DNA of 64,000 bases from TMED14 sp963925545 (lineage in GTDB: Bacteria > Bacteroidota > Bacteroidia > Flavobacteriales > Schleiferiaceae), in NCBI GenBank assembly GCA_963925545.1, contig CAWUSA010000005.1:50408-114407 (forward strand). The letters are read 5' to 3'. Of the stretch, positions 17,279 through 25,291 are shown one piece after another. A program made the position numbers and the translations under genes. The notes under the pieces are model-generated. The model ran no database searches, was not told the origin of the DNA, and saw only the letters and a list, made by a program, of their open reading frames with translations. The number at the start of each line of letters is the position of its first letter. Position 1 is the first letter of the stretch.

Positions 17279-17743
17279 ATGACCGTAACCCTGGATGACT
17301 CTACTATTGATACTATCCTACTTAAAGGTGTTGATACCCGTGATTTAAATCAATGGTTGTCTGCGTCTATTAAGGATCAAGGCTACCTTTTACAGGACAT
17401 CGCTATTCAATTAGTCAGTGATGAACAACTACTTAAAGCTAACCAAACCTTTCTTTCTCACGACACCTATACGGACGTTATTACATTTGATCGTTCTCGA
17501 GAGCATCGTATTCTCGGAGATATTATGATAAGTATGGATCGCGTGGTAGCTAACGCTAACGAATTAAAAGTAAGTGTAGATAAAGAGCTACACCGCATGG
17601 TAATCCACGGAGCACTCCACCTGTGTGGTTACGTTGATACTTCACAAGAAGAGCGGTCTCATATGCATGATTTAGAGAATAATTACCTATCACAACACCC
17701 CAACTGTTCCACGTGGAACATTAATAGCAAGAAGGATGAATAA
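17279..17743 (+). CDS. ybeY: Endoribonuclease/rRNA maturation factor YbeY
   Basis: YbeY is a metal-dependent factor needed for 16S rRNA 3' maturation and ribosome quality control. The 154-residue chain has DTYTDVITFD and the metal-site region HGALHLCGYVDTSQEE. The usual motif is HGxLHLxGYDH, with three His ligands. Here the first two His are present but the third position is Asp (GYVD), a form I recall from other Bacteroidota, so it is probably functional. The 3' end of the gene encodes a parS-type palindrome (17705-17720), and the last 8 bases overlap the mnmG start, indicating a shared transcript. Confidence 0.92.
   Translation: MTVTLDDSTIDTILLKGVDTRDLNQWLSASIKDQGYLLQDIAIQLVSDEQLLKANQTFLSHDTYTDVITFDRSREHRILGDIMISMDRVVANANELKVSVDKELHRMVIHGALHLCGYVDTSQEERSHMHDLENNYLSQHPNCSTWNINSKKDE
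17705..17720. promoter_or_regulatory. parS: parS-type site 1 (ParB binding), variant
   Basis: TGTTCCACGTGGAACA is a perfect 16-base palindrome and differs at one position from the chromosomal parS consensus TGTTNCACGTGAAACA. It is embedded in the ybeY coding sequence 15 bases before mnmG begins. A second, consensus site flanks the other side of mnmG, which makes chance unlikely. Confidence 0.75.
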
Positions 17744-19592
17744 TTATGATGTTATTGTTATTGGTGGTGGTCACGCGGGCTGTGAAGCAGCCGCCTCTGC
17801 TGCACGAATGGGTAGTAAAACCTTACTGGTTACTATGAACCTGCAAACCATTGGTCAAATGAGCTGTAACCCAGCAATGGGAGGTGTTGCTAAGGGACAA
17901 ATTGTAAGAGAGATTGATGCTTTGGGTGGATTTTCAGGAAAAATTGCAGACAAAACAGCCATCCAGTTTCGCATGTTAAACCGAAGTAAGGGCGCTGCCA
18001 TGTGGTCTCCTAGGGTACAGAGTGATCGCATGCAGTTTGCAACCATGTGGAGAGAAACGCTGGAATCCATTGAGTCTTTAGATTTCATTCAAGGGACGGC
18101 AGTAAGTCTACTGGTTGAAAAGAATGCCATTAGCGGCGTCACCTTATCTAATGGTCAAAACATGCATGCCTCGTCAGTGATACTTACCTCTGGCACTTTT
18201 TTGAATGGGGTAATTCATGTTGGAGAAAACCAGTATTCAGGAGGTCGCAGTGGTGAAATTGCTGCCACAGGCATTACAGCCTCACTCATTGAATTAGGCT
18301 TTGCTGTTGGGCGGATGAAAACAGGGACCCCGCCGCGCATCGATGGCAGAAGCTTAGATTATACGAAGTTCACGGAACAGCCTGGCGACGAGGACCCAAG
18401 AACATTTGCTTTTCATGGAACAAATAGGCTAACCAAGCAGCGCTCCTGTTGGTTATCAGCGACCAATGAAAACGCGCACGATATTATGCGTGAAGCCTTT
18501 GATCGTTCCCCATTATTTAATGGGGCCATTCAAAGTTCCGGCCCCCGGTATTGCCCCTCCGTTGAAGATAAAATTAACCGATTTACAGACAAAACGTCCC
18601 ACCAAATGTTTATTGAGCCAGAGGGGTGGAGCACTGTAGAAATGTATATCAATGGATTCAGTACATCGTTACCAGAGGAAATTCAACACCGCGCTTTGCG
18701 CAGCATCCCAGGGTTTGAGCGGGCCAAGTTTTTTCGTCCCGGCTATGCTGTTGAGTACGATTATTTCCCACCAACACAATTGAGCCACAGCTTAGAAACA
18801 CACCTAGTTAATGGTTTGTTTTTTGCGGGGCAAATCAATGGCACAACTGGCTATGAAGAGGCTGCCTGCCAGGGGTTGATGGCTGGCATTAATGCTCATG
18901 CTAGATCAAAGAACATAGCACCCACTATCCTCGACCGAAGCCAAGCTTATATTGGTGTTTTGATCGATGATTTAATAACTAAAGGAACCGACGAGCCCTA
19001 CCGCATGTTTACTTCCCGCGCAGAGTTCAGGCTAAGCCTAAGACAGGACAACGCAGACCAGCGCCTGACAGCTATTGGTCGGTCCCTGGGCCTGATTGAT
19101 GACGATCAGTGGTCAGCTTTTGAGCTGAAAATGTCACGTATTGAGACGGCGTCAACCTGGTTGAAATCACAAAAAGTAACGACCAATTCAGTCAACAAAA
19201 TGCTTGTTTCTAAAGGATCCTCCCCGATTAAACAACAAATGCCAGCCGTTGACCTAGCCACCAGGCCCCAACTCTCATTAATGGATGTGATTGCTTGCCT
19301 AGACCCAGTTGACAAAGAGGATTTCAATCAAGAAGAGGTTTGGGAAGACATCGCGACAAACCTGAAGTATGCAGGCTACATAGCTAAAGAGCAAGATCAA
19401 GTTGATAAACTAAAGCGGATGGAGTCCATGAAAATACCTAAGCTTTTTGCCTACAAAGAAATCACAGCCCTTAGTCACGAGGCCCGCCAAAAACTCAGCA
19501 ACCATCAACCAGCCACCATTGGACACGCGTCACGAATTTCTGGGGTTTCTCCCGCAGACATTCAGGTTTTGCTTGTGCACTTAGGGCGTTAA
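17736..19592 (+). CDS. mnmG: tRNA uridine 5-carboxymethylaminomethyl modification enzyme MnmG (GidA)
   Basis: MnmG works with MnmE to install the cmnm5 group at U34 of certain tRNAs, using FAD and NADH. The 618-residue protein has the N-terminal FAD-binding motif VIVIGGGHAGCEAA, the MnmG signature GGVAKGQIVREIDALGG, the PRYCPSVEDK segment with a conserved Cys, and a second Cys in YEEAACQG. The C-terminal helical domain has SHEARQKL and ISGVSPADIQVLLVHL, which bind MnmE and tRNA. It overlaps ybeY by 8 bases and is bracketed by two parS-type sites. This gene is often next to the chromosomal origin. Confidence 0.97.
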   Translation: MNNYDVIVIGGGHAGCEAAASAARMGSKTLLVTMNLQTIGQMSCNPAMGGVAKGQIVREIDALGGFSGKIADKTAIQFRMLNRSKGAAMWSPRVQSDRMQFATMWRETLESIESLDFIQGTAVSLLVEKNAISGVTLSNGQNMHASSVILTSGTFLNGVIHVGENQYSGGRSGEIAATGITASLIELGFAVGRMKTGTPPRIDGRSLDYTKFTEQPGDEDPRTFAFHGTNRLTKQRSCWLSATNENAHDIMREAFDRSPLFNGAIQSSGPRYCPSVEDKINRFTDKTSHQMFIEPEGWSTVEMYINGFSTSLPEEIQHRALRSIPGFERAKFFRPGYAVEYDYFPPTQLSHSLETHLVNGLFFAGQINGTTGYEEAACQGLMAGINAHARSKNIAPTILDRSQAYIGVLIDDLITKGTDEPYRMFTSRAEFRLSLRQDNADQRLTAIGRSLGLIDDDQWSAFELKMSRIETASTWLKSQKVTTNSVNKMLVSKGSSPIKQQMPAVDLATRPQLSLMDVIACLDPVDKEDFNQEEVWEDIATNLKYAGYIAKEQDQVDKLKRMESMKIPKLFAYKEITALSHEARQKLSNHQPATIGHASRISGVSPADIQVLLVHLGR

Positions 19593-19608
19593 TGTTTCAC
19601 GTGAAACA
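19593..19608. promoter_or_regulatory. parS: parS site 2 (ParB binding), exact consensus
   Basis: TGTTTCACGTGAAACA matches the chromosomal parS consensus at every position. It begins directly after the mnmG stop codon and ends 2 bases before the next ATG, so it also forms the leader of the methyltransferase gene. Confidence 0.88.
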
Positions 19609-19610
19609 CC

Positions 19611-20513
19611 ATGAAGACAATCAACCACTGCCCCATTTGCCACAACGAGTCAACCAGCGATGATTTGTTGGTGAAAGACCACATGGTCAGCAAAGAAAGC
19701 TTTCATATAGTGACGTGCTCAAGGTGTCAGCTTCAGCGGACCTCTCCTAGGCCTGAGTCGATTGCCGCCTATTACGAGTCAGACGATTATCTCAGTCATT
19801 CGTCAGACGCTGAGGGCTTGTTTGCCAAACTCTATGGAGTCTTGCGCTTGTGGGCGGCAAGCAAAAAAGTCAATTTCCTTGAAAAACAGATGGCTATTTC
19901 TGGGCGCAGAGCCCGACTAATGGATGTTGGTTGCGGAATAGGTGTTTTTTTGGAGAAAGCAAAATCAAGGAAATTAGATGTTTTTGGGGTAGAATTGAGT
20001 GATTTAGCGCGAAAACAGGCAGAAAAACGTCTAAATCAGTTGGTTTTTGCCAATTTAGATGATGTGGTTTTAGGCCAAACACTGACAAGCCCTCTGGACG
20101 GAGTCAGCCTTTTTCACGTCCTAGAACACCTTCCAGACCCCACAGAAACCCTAAGAAAACTGCACGACATAACAACGAAAGAGGCCGTGGTTGTTTTAGG
20201 GCTTCCTAATCCAGAGTCTTGGGACGCCAAACACTATGGGCCACACTGGGCCGCGTGGGATGTGCCGATCCACTTCTGGCACTTTACTAAGGGAAACGTT
20301 AAAGAACTGGCTTCGAGGACCGGCTGGTCTCTTGACTCAGTTCACCCCATGCCTTTGGATGCTTTTTACGTGAGCCTGCTTTCAGAACGATTCAAGGGGC
20401 GCAAGGGTGTTCTGGCCTGGTTTTTTGCTGTTTGTGTTGGCGCCTACTCAAACATTCGTGGCGGCAGACAGAACGCAAGCAGCTTGCTGTATGTGCTCAG
20501 AAAGCCTTCATAA
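19611..20513 (+). CDS. Class I SAM-dependent methyltransferase with N-terminal zinc-ribbon
   Basis: The 300-residue protein starts with a Cys-rich knuckle (CPICHNES and CSRCQL), then YYESDDYLSHS, then the SAM-binding motif MDVGCGIGVFLEKAKS (about 104-120) and HVLEHLPDP. This is the layout of the methyltransf_23 group with a zinc-binding head, often acting on sugars, polyketides or lipids. The real substrate is unknown. The mRNA leader consists almost entirely of the parS palindrome. The 3' end overlaps the convergent holB gene by 17 bases. Confidence 0.8.
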   Translation: MKTINHCPICHNESTSDDLLVKDHMVSKESFHIVTCSRCQLQRTSPRPESIAAYYESDDYLSHSSDAEGLFAKLYGVLRLWAASKKVNFLEKQMAISGRRARLMDVGCGIGVFLEKAKSRKLDVFGVELSDLARKQAEKRLNQLVFANLDDVVLGQTLTSPLDGVSLFHVLEHLPDPTETLRKLHDITTKEAVVVLGLPNPESWDAKHYGPHWAAWDVPIHFWHFTKGNVKELASRTGWSLDSVHPMPLDAFYVSLLSERFKGRKGVLAWFFAVCVGAYSNIRGGRQNASSLLYVLRKPS

Positions 20514-21615
20514 TGCATAACGACATGTCATAAAGCACAACCTTGGCGTTGAGATTGCGTCGGATGTCGGTTTGCGCTTCCGAGAGCTGTTGGTGCATCA
20601 AGAACATCCCCTCAGTGCTGAGCAGTGAGGTGAACCCTTTGGCTTTGAATGAAATATCAGGGAACCAGTCAAAGACAGGGCGAAAGTCTAAACCATGCTT
20701 GAGCCGGCCCAACTGGGATAGTAGCCCGCCAGACAAGCGCAAGAAGGCCGCCAACTCTTCCCGTGTCCACGCAGCCATGCTATCGGACCAAGCGAGCAAC
20801 GCTACCGGATCCTGTTTGTATGCTAAGCGCATCAACTGAACAAAGGCGGCCACCGGTCTCGCAAGCCCATCTCGGTTGCTTAGGTAATCTAAAGCCAGCC
20901 CCGGCGAGGCCATACTTAACTCTTCCAGTAAGGCTGCCTGTTCGTGGCTGATATTTTGTGAATCAATCAACCACTGTGACAGCTGTTTTGCTGGGGGAAT
21001 GAAAACTTGCTGGCACCGACTAACAATGGTTCCTAAGACCTGTTCAGGGTCGTGACTGATAAGGATGATTGCTACGTGTGCCGAGGGCTCCTCAAAGGTT
21101 TTAAGAAGCCGGTTGGCTGCCTGGGTATTCAAGCGCTCCGGCATCCAAAGGATGATGACTTTTCTTGAAGACATCATAGGCTTTGTAGACAGCCATTGGG
21201 TCAGCGCATGTGCTTCAAATGCGGTAATTAGCAAGGATTTTTTATCTGCAGACAGGTGCTGTTGCCACGCGCTCAAAAGCGGAAACTCATTGGCCTTTTT
21301 AAACTCCCTAAACAGCCCATGGGTTGGGGCGTCAATACCTACATCCTTTTTTTTGCTTTGTGCGCTTAAATGGGGATAGCTCAAGCGAAGGTCTGGGTGG
21401 GTCAGGTTCTCTGTTTGAACGCAATTAGCGCAGCGACCACAAGCCCCTAAAGCCTCGCCGCACAGCAGATGCTTTGCGTAAAGCAGGGCCGCAGCCCACA
21501 GCAGACCACCCTCTTGGCCGTGAAGTAGTTGTGTACCAGGAACCCGGCCCGAGAAGGCTGAATCAACCCACTGTTTGCTGGGTTCCGTGAATAATTCCAA
21601 GATGGACGCAGACAT
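20497..21615 (-). CDS. holB: DNA polymerase III delta' subunit
   Basis: Delta' is a clamp-loader subunit. The 372-residue protein begins MSASILELF and has LLHGQEGGLLWAAALLYA in the P-loop position, without the GKT residues needed for ATP binding, as is normal for delta'. It is followed by the zinc module (CGRCANC) and the AAA+ motifs RKVIILWMPERLN and NRLLKTFEEPSAHVAIILIS (sensor 1). I start at the ATG at 21615 instead of the in-frame codon 57 bases upstream, because the 55-base gap to divergent pgk holds promoter-like elements for both. The 3' end overlaps the methyltransferase by 17 bases. Confidence 0.88.
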   Translation of the reverse strand: MSASILELFTEPSKQWVDSAFSGRVPGTQLLHGQEGGLLWAAALLYAKHLLCGEALGACGRCANCVQTENLTHPDLRLSYPHLSAQSKKKDVGIDAPTHGLFREFKKANEFPLLSAWQQHLSADKKSLLITAFEAHALTQWLSTKPMMSSRKVIILWMPERLNTQAANRLLKTFEEPSAHVAIILISHDPEQVLGTIVSRCQQVFIPPAKQLSQWLIDSQNISHEQAALLEELSMASPGLALDYLSNRDGLARPVAAFVQLMRLAYKQDPVALLAWSDSMAAWTREELAAFLRLSGGLLSQLGRLKHGLDFRPVFDWFPDISFKAKGFTSLLSTEGMFLMHQQLSEAQTDIRRNLNAKVVLYDMSLCIMKAF

Positions 21616-21619
21616 AGAG

Positions 21620-21627
21620 CTAAGGTA
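21620..21627 (-). promoter_or_regulatory. -7 promoter element for holB
   Basis: The - strand reads TACCTTAG, 7 of 8 to TAnnTTTG, ending 4 bases before the holB ATG. Confidence 0.35.
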
Positions 21628-21633
21628 ACAACC

Positions 21634-21641
21634 TACCTTTG
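21634..21641 (+). promoter_or_regulatory. -7 promoter element for pgk
   Basis: TACCTTTG is a full match to TAnnTTTG, 29 bases before the pgk ATG, within the divergent holB-pgk gap. Confidence 0.5.
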
Positions 21642-21670
21642 AAGCAAGCAACCGCAAAGCCAATAAAAGC

Positions 21671-22891
21671 ATGCCTCAACTTTCCGATTTACACCTAAAC
21701 AATAGCCGGGTTCTCCTGCGTGTGGATTTCAATGTGCCACTGAATCAAGACGGCCAAGTGGCCAACGATAAAAGGATTCAAGCCTGCCTGCCCACGATCC
21801 GTCACCTGATTGATCAAGGCTCGTCCTTGGTGATTATGTCACACCTTGGACGGCCCAACGGCCAAGTAGTGAAGTCTTTGTCGCTGAAGCCTATTGCGGC
21901 TCACCTCGCAAACCTTCTGGGCAGCAAGGTGCGGTTTTCTATCAGCTGTGTTGGCGACGCGGCTGAAGCAGAGGCTCAACAGCTAAAGCCCGGCGATGTG
22001 CTTTTGTTGGAAAACCTACGCTTCTACAAAGAAGAAACCGCTGGCGACCCAGGATTTGCCAAGCAACTGGCAAAACTTGGCGACTGCTATGTAAATGATG
22101 CTTTTGGGACGGCCCACCGGGACCACGCGAGCACATCGGTGATTGCAGCAGAGTTCCCTGGCCAGGCGGCCTTTGGTTTATTGATGGAAAAGGAAATAAC
22201 CCAAGTTGACCATGTACTCAAGCACGCAAAAAGCCCCTCATTAGCCATTGTTGGCGGCGCGAAGGTGTCGTCAAAAATTGATATACTTGATCGGTTGATT
22301 GACCAGGTTGACGGCATTGTTATTGGCGGCGGCATGAGCTTTACCTTCATCAAAGCTTTAGGTGGCAAGGTGGGCAACAGCCTTGTTGAGGATGATTACG
22401 TGGCTACGGCGCGTCGTATCCTGGATCGCGCTGAAAGCAAGGGAGTGCGTATCCACTTGCCTGTGGACGTGGTTGCGGGCGACGCCTTTGACAACGAAGC
22501 AAAGCGGCAGGTTTGTCTCAGCGACAAAATCCCTGATGGCTGGATGGGTTTGGATATTGGCCCCCAGGCTATCAAAGCGTTTTCCCAAGCTATTCAAGGC
22601 GCACAAACCCTCTTGTGGAATGGTCCTATGGGAGTGTTTGAAATGCCCAACTTCTCTCAAGGGACACGCTTGGTGGGTGAGGCTATTGCAACAGCAACAA
22701 CATCAAGGGGCGCCTATTCCCTTGTGGGCGGCGGCGACTCTGTGGCCGCAGCGGCGCAATTCAACCTTGCAGATCGCGTGAGCTATGTATCAACAGGCGG
22801 GGGGGCTATGTTGGAATACCTTGAAGGTAAAACCTTGCCGGGTATTCAAGCTGTTTGGGACGCTATGGACACAAATGACCACACCCATTGA
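21671..22891 (+). CDS. pgk: Phosphoglycerate kinase
   Basis: Pgk makes ATP from 1,3-bisphosphoglycerate in glycolysis. The 406-residue protein has RVLLRVDFNVPL at the N-terminus, SHLGRPNG, the domain-2 nucleotide site AIVGGAKVSSKIDI, GPMGVFE and the C-terminal YSLVGGGDSVAAA, with STGGGAMLEYLEG, all canonical. The length is normal. The gene is divergent from holB. Its 3' end overlaps the convergent cvpA gene by 46 bases, which is long for convergent neighbours but leaves both C-termini typical. Confidence 0.97.
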   Translation: MPQLSDLHLNNSRVLLRVDFNVPLNQDGQVANDKRIQACLPTIRHLIDQGSSLVIMSHLGRPNGQVVKSLSLKPIAAHLANLLGSKVRFSISCVGDAAEAEAQQLKPGDVLLLENLRFYKEETAGDPGFAKQLAKLGDCYVNDAFGTAHRDHASTSVIAAEFPGQAAFGLLMEKEITQVDHVLKHAKSPSLAIVGGAKVSSKIDILDRLIDQVDGIVIGGGMSFTFIKALGGKVGNSLVEDDYVATARRILDRAESKGVRIHLPVDVVAGDAFDNEAKRQVCLSDKIPDGWMGLDIGPQAIKAFSQAIQGAQTLLWNGPMGVFEMPNFSQGTRLVGEAIATATTSRGAYSLVGGGDSVAAAAQFNLADRVSYVSTGGGAMLEYLEGKTLPGIQAVWDAMDTNDHTH

Positions 22892-23346
22892 GCCATCTGC
22901 TGAGGCAGGGCTAAATAGGTGCTGCCTGAGACAGCATCAACATCCCACCAATCAATCAAGCCCGCCTCATAAAGGGACTGACCCGCCAACAAAAGAATGC
23001 CAGACAACAACAGGCCTTTTGCTGCGCCACTGATTGCGCCAAGCAGGCGATTAACCCACCCTAAAAGAATGATTTTCAATAATTTAGTTAGAAGTTTAGC
23101 TAGGGCTGCTACCAAAACATAAGTCAAGAGCAGGGCCATGAGGAACCCAGCATACTTTGCTGTTGATGGGTGCAGGTTGGTTTCTGACACAAGCCACTGG
23201 GCCAACATATCAGCATAAGTCATGGCCACCAAGTAGCCCGCAATCAAACCGACAACGCCAGCCCATTCAAGCAGGAAGCCACGCCACAAACCACGCAAGG
23301 TCAGCGCGGCAAAAATGGCCAGAAAAGAGATGTCAAAAACCGTCAT
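22846..23346 (-). CDS. CvpA family membrane protein
   Basis: The 166-residue protein has four predicted membrane helices (about 4-24, 28-46, 66-86, 104-124) and the CvpA landmarks: FDISFLAIFAALTLRGLWRGF at the start and GxxNRLLGAISGAAKGLLLSG in the last third. CvpA relates to colicin V production, purF regulation and envelope homeostasis; the exact role is unsettled. The ATG at 23346 overlaps the stop of the lipoprotein gene upstream by one base. The frame can be extended 6 bases to a TTG, which I reject. It is the last gene of a three-gene - strand operon. Confidence 0.85.
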   Translation of the reverse strand: MTVFDISFLAIFAALTLRGLWRGFLLEWAGVVGLIAGYLVAMTYADMLAQWLVSETNLHPSTAKYAGFLMALLLTYVLVAALAKLLTKLLKIILLGWVNRLLGAISGAAKGLLLSGILLLAGQSLYEAGLIDWWDVDAVSGSTYLALPQQMAQWVWSFVSIASQTA

Positions 23347-23729
23347 TAGCAACCGGCCCCCCCTGATGTGTAGGGAAGGAGAACCACGGTGAGCTCAGCA
23401 ACAGAGTCGCGGACTAATTTGATGTAGCCACAACCAAAAACCACAGGAGGGTTGCTGCCCTTTTCTGCCGTCACCTGCAAGACCGCAGGCAGGTCGTAGC
23501 TGAGCACGTCCTCATTGTCAATGCGAAAAACACCATCAATGCCAGTGAAACCTTTAAAGTCAGGCAAAGCATTGATTACGGGTGCTGTTGCTTGCACGGA
23601 AGCGTTTTGGATAGGGATACCTTCTTCGTTAACCACAGTGATGCGGAACTGGAAAGATTCAGGCTCAGGCTTGGTGCAAGCAAAAGCCACTATGGCGACA
23701 AGGGTAAATAAAGGGATCAAGCGTTTCAT
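23346..23729 (-). CDS. Lipoprotein of unknown function with Ig-like/carboxypeptidase-regulatory-type fold
   Basis: The 127-residue protein has a lipoprotein signal ending VAIVAFAC (Cys near residue 18). The mature part FRITVVNEEGIPIQNASVQ and GVFRIDNED looks like a carboxypeptidase-regulatory-like or transthyretin-type beta sandwich, ending in a Cys. The ATG at 23729 overlaps the stop of the upstream lipoprotein gene (ATGA), which fixes the start. The two lipoproteins share the pattern of a V-N-V strand, a GIDG turn and a final GC-GxI strand, so they look like distant paralogues. Function unknown. Confidence 0.75.
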   Translation of the reverse strand: MKRLIPLFTLVAIVAFACTKPEPESFQFRITVVNEEGIPIQNASVQATAPVINALPDFKGFTGIDGVFRIDNEDVLSYDLPAVLQVTAEKGSNPPVVFGCGYIKLVRDSVAELTVVLLPYTSGGAGC

Positions 23730-24190
23730 TGTGGGCATCCGTTATTAGGGTCTCCATAAGGGTGAATGACGATGGACATTTCAGCTTCTCCACCTTCTAG
23801 TACGTGAATGAAGCCACAACCTCTCCAGCCACCCTTGCTTGCCTCCACATCAAGGTAGGCTTCACCAGTGAATTTGAACCGGGCAGGAACCCATTCTGTT
23901 TGTGCACTGTCAGCCCAACGGCCAATATAGCCATCAATGCCTGTTTTGCACCAGTAATAACCCTGGGTTGTTGGGTCGTTGAATAATGTGGTATCGCCTG
24001 CACCGCCTGGCACAAACACATGCACCCAAGCGTTCTGAACAGGAATGCTGTCAACAGAGATAGCCTGTACATTGATTTCAGTGACTACCGGCCTGTTATC
24101 CTCACAAGCGAACGCCAAAGCGCTCACGCAAACAACAGCAAATGCAGAGCGAAGAAAAGGAAACAAGTGGGTCATGCGGGTTTGTGCCAT
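23726..24190 (-). CDS. Lipoprotein of unknown function, paralogous to its neighbour
   Basis: The protein has a signal peptide ending VSALAFAC, then about 125 residues with INVQAISVDSIPVQNAWVHVFV, KTGIDGYIGRW and GCGFIHVLEGGEAEMSIVI, matching the pattern of the next gene. The start is uncertain: ATGs at 24202, 24190 and 24175 are all in frame. A perfect -7 element at 24215-24222 argues against any start above about 24208, and 24175 gives the most typical 24-residue signal. It overlaps the next gene by four bases (ATGA). It is divergent from pheS. Confidence 0.7.
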   Translation of the reverse strand: MAQTRMTHLFPFLRSAFAVVCVSALAFACEDNRPVVTEINVQAISVDSIPVQNAWVHVFVPGGAGDTTLFNDPTTQGYYWCKTGIDGYIGRWADSAQTEWVPARFKFTGEAYLDVEASKGGWRGCGFIHVLEGGEAEMSIVIHPYGDPNNGCPQ

Positions 24191-24214
24191 AGTTTTACGC
24201 ATTGAAGCGAAGAG

Positions 24215-24222
24215 CAAATATA
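24215..24222 (-). promoter_or_regulatory. -7 promoter element of the lipoprotein-lipoprotein-cvpA operon
   Basis: The - strand reads TATATTTG, a full match to TAnnTTTG. Transcription would begin near 24208, ruling out the longer reading of the first lipoprotein. Confidence 0.5.
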
Positions 24223-24238
24223 ACGGATTCCCACAGCA

Positions 24239-25252
24239 ATGCTTGAAACAATTGAGCGACATAGGACAGCCATTGAGGCTTTTGAGGCAACCAGTGAGGA
24301 AGCGATTGAAAAATTCCGCATTGAGTACTTGGGCCGTAAAGGTGTTTTACATGAGCTTTTTGCCCAATTCAAAGGGGTTCCGGGCAACGAAAAGCGAGAA
24401 GTTGGTCAAGCCCTCAATCGGCTTAAACAGGCTGCGGAGGCTGTGATTGCGGGAGAAAAACCTGCCGCAACAGCTGCTGAAAACGCTCCAGAAGACACAA
24501 CAAGGCCTGGTTATGAAGCCAACCCAGGTAGCCATCATCCAATCTCTTTGGTCCGTAATGAGATTGTGAACATCTTCAAACGCATGGGGTTTGCGGTAGC
24601 TCAAGGCCCAGAAATGGAAGATGATTGGCACAACTTTTCTGCGCTCAACTTTCCCCCAGAGCATCCAGCTAGGGATATGCAAGACACCTTTTTCTTGGCT
24701 AGAAGTCCGGATTGGGCATTGAGAACCCACACCTCCAGCGTGCAAGTTCGCAGCATGGAAACCCAAGAACCACCCATTCGTGTTATTGCACCAGGCCGGG
24801 TGTTCAGAAATGAAGCCATTTCTGCCCGTTCGCACTGCATATTCCATCAAATTGAGGGGCTTTATGTTGATAAAGACGTCAGTTTTGCTGACATGAAACA
24901 GACCCTGCTATCATTTGCTATGGCATTTTTTGGTGATGAAACCAAAATTCGTCTACGACCCAGCTACTTCCCGTTTACGGAGCCAAGCGCTGAAGTGGAT
25001 ATCTGGTGGGGCCTTGAAAATGAGGCTGATCATCGAATGACCAAAGGCACAGGTTGGCTTGAAATCATGGGTTGCGGTATGGTTGACCCGGCTGTGTTAA
25101 GCGCCAGCGGCATCGACCCTAAGGTTTACAGTGGTTATGCTTTTGGGATGGGCATAGAGCGTGTAGCAATGCAGCGTTACCAGATTCCAGATATCAGGAC
25201 CTTCCATGAGAACGATTTGCGTTTTTTGAAGCAGTTCACCTCCGCGATTTAG
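24239..25252 (+). CDS. pheS: Phenylalanyl-tRNA synthetase alpha subunit
   Basis: PheS is the catalytic subunit of the tetrameric enzyme that charges tRNA-Phe. The 337-residue protein has the N-terminal coiled-coil arm (about 1-85), class II motif 1 around SLVRNEIVNIFKRMGF, motif 2 with VIAPGRVFRNEAISARSH, and motif 3 with YAFGMGIERVAM. The phenylalanine-site segment GTGWLEIMGCGMV is present. It is monocistronic here: pheT is not adjacent, which is common in Bacteroidota. The convergent pyruvate kinase gene ends 39 bases downstream. Confidence 0.96.
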   Translation: MLETIERHRTAIEAFEATSEEAIEKFRIEYLGRKGVLHELFAQFKGVPGNEKREVGQALNRLKQAAEAVIAGEKPAATAAENAPEDTTRPGYEANPGSHHPISLVRNEIVNIFKRMGFAVAQGPEMEDDWHNFSALNFPPEHPARDMQDTFFLARSPDWALRTHTSSVQVRSMETQEPPIRVIAPGRVFRNEAISARSHCIFHQIEGLYVDKDVSFADMKQTLLSFAMAFFGDETKIRLRPSYFPFTEPSAEVDIWWGLENEADHRMTKGTGWLEIMGCGMVDPAVLSASGIDPKVYSGYAFGMGIERVAMQRYQIPDIRTFHENDLRFLKQFTSAI

Positions 25253-25291
25253 CGCAAGGAACGGGGACCAGTAAACCTTAGCTAATACAGA

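Noticed and set aside
23346..23352. TTG start 6 bases before the CvpA ATG
   Set aside because: The ATG at 23346 overlaps the upstream stop, giving a normal coupled start.
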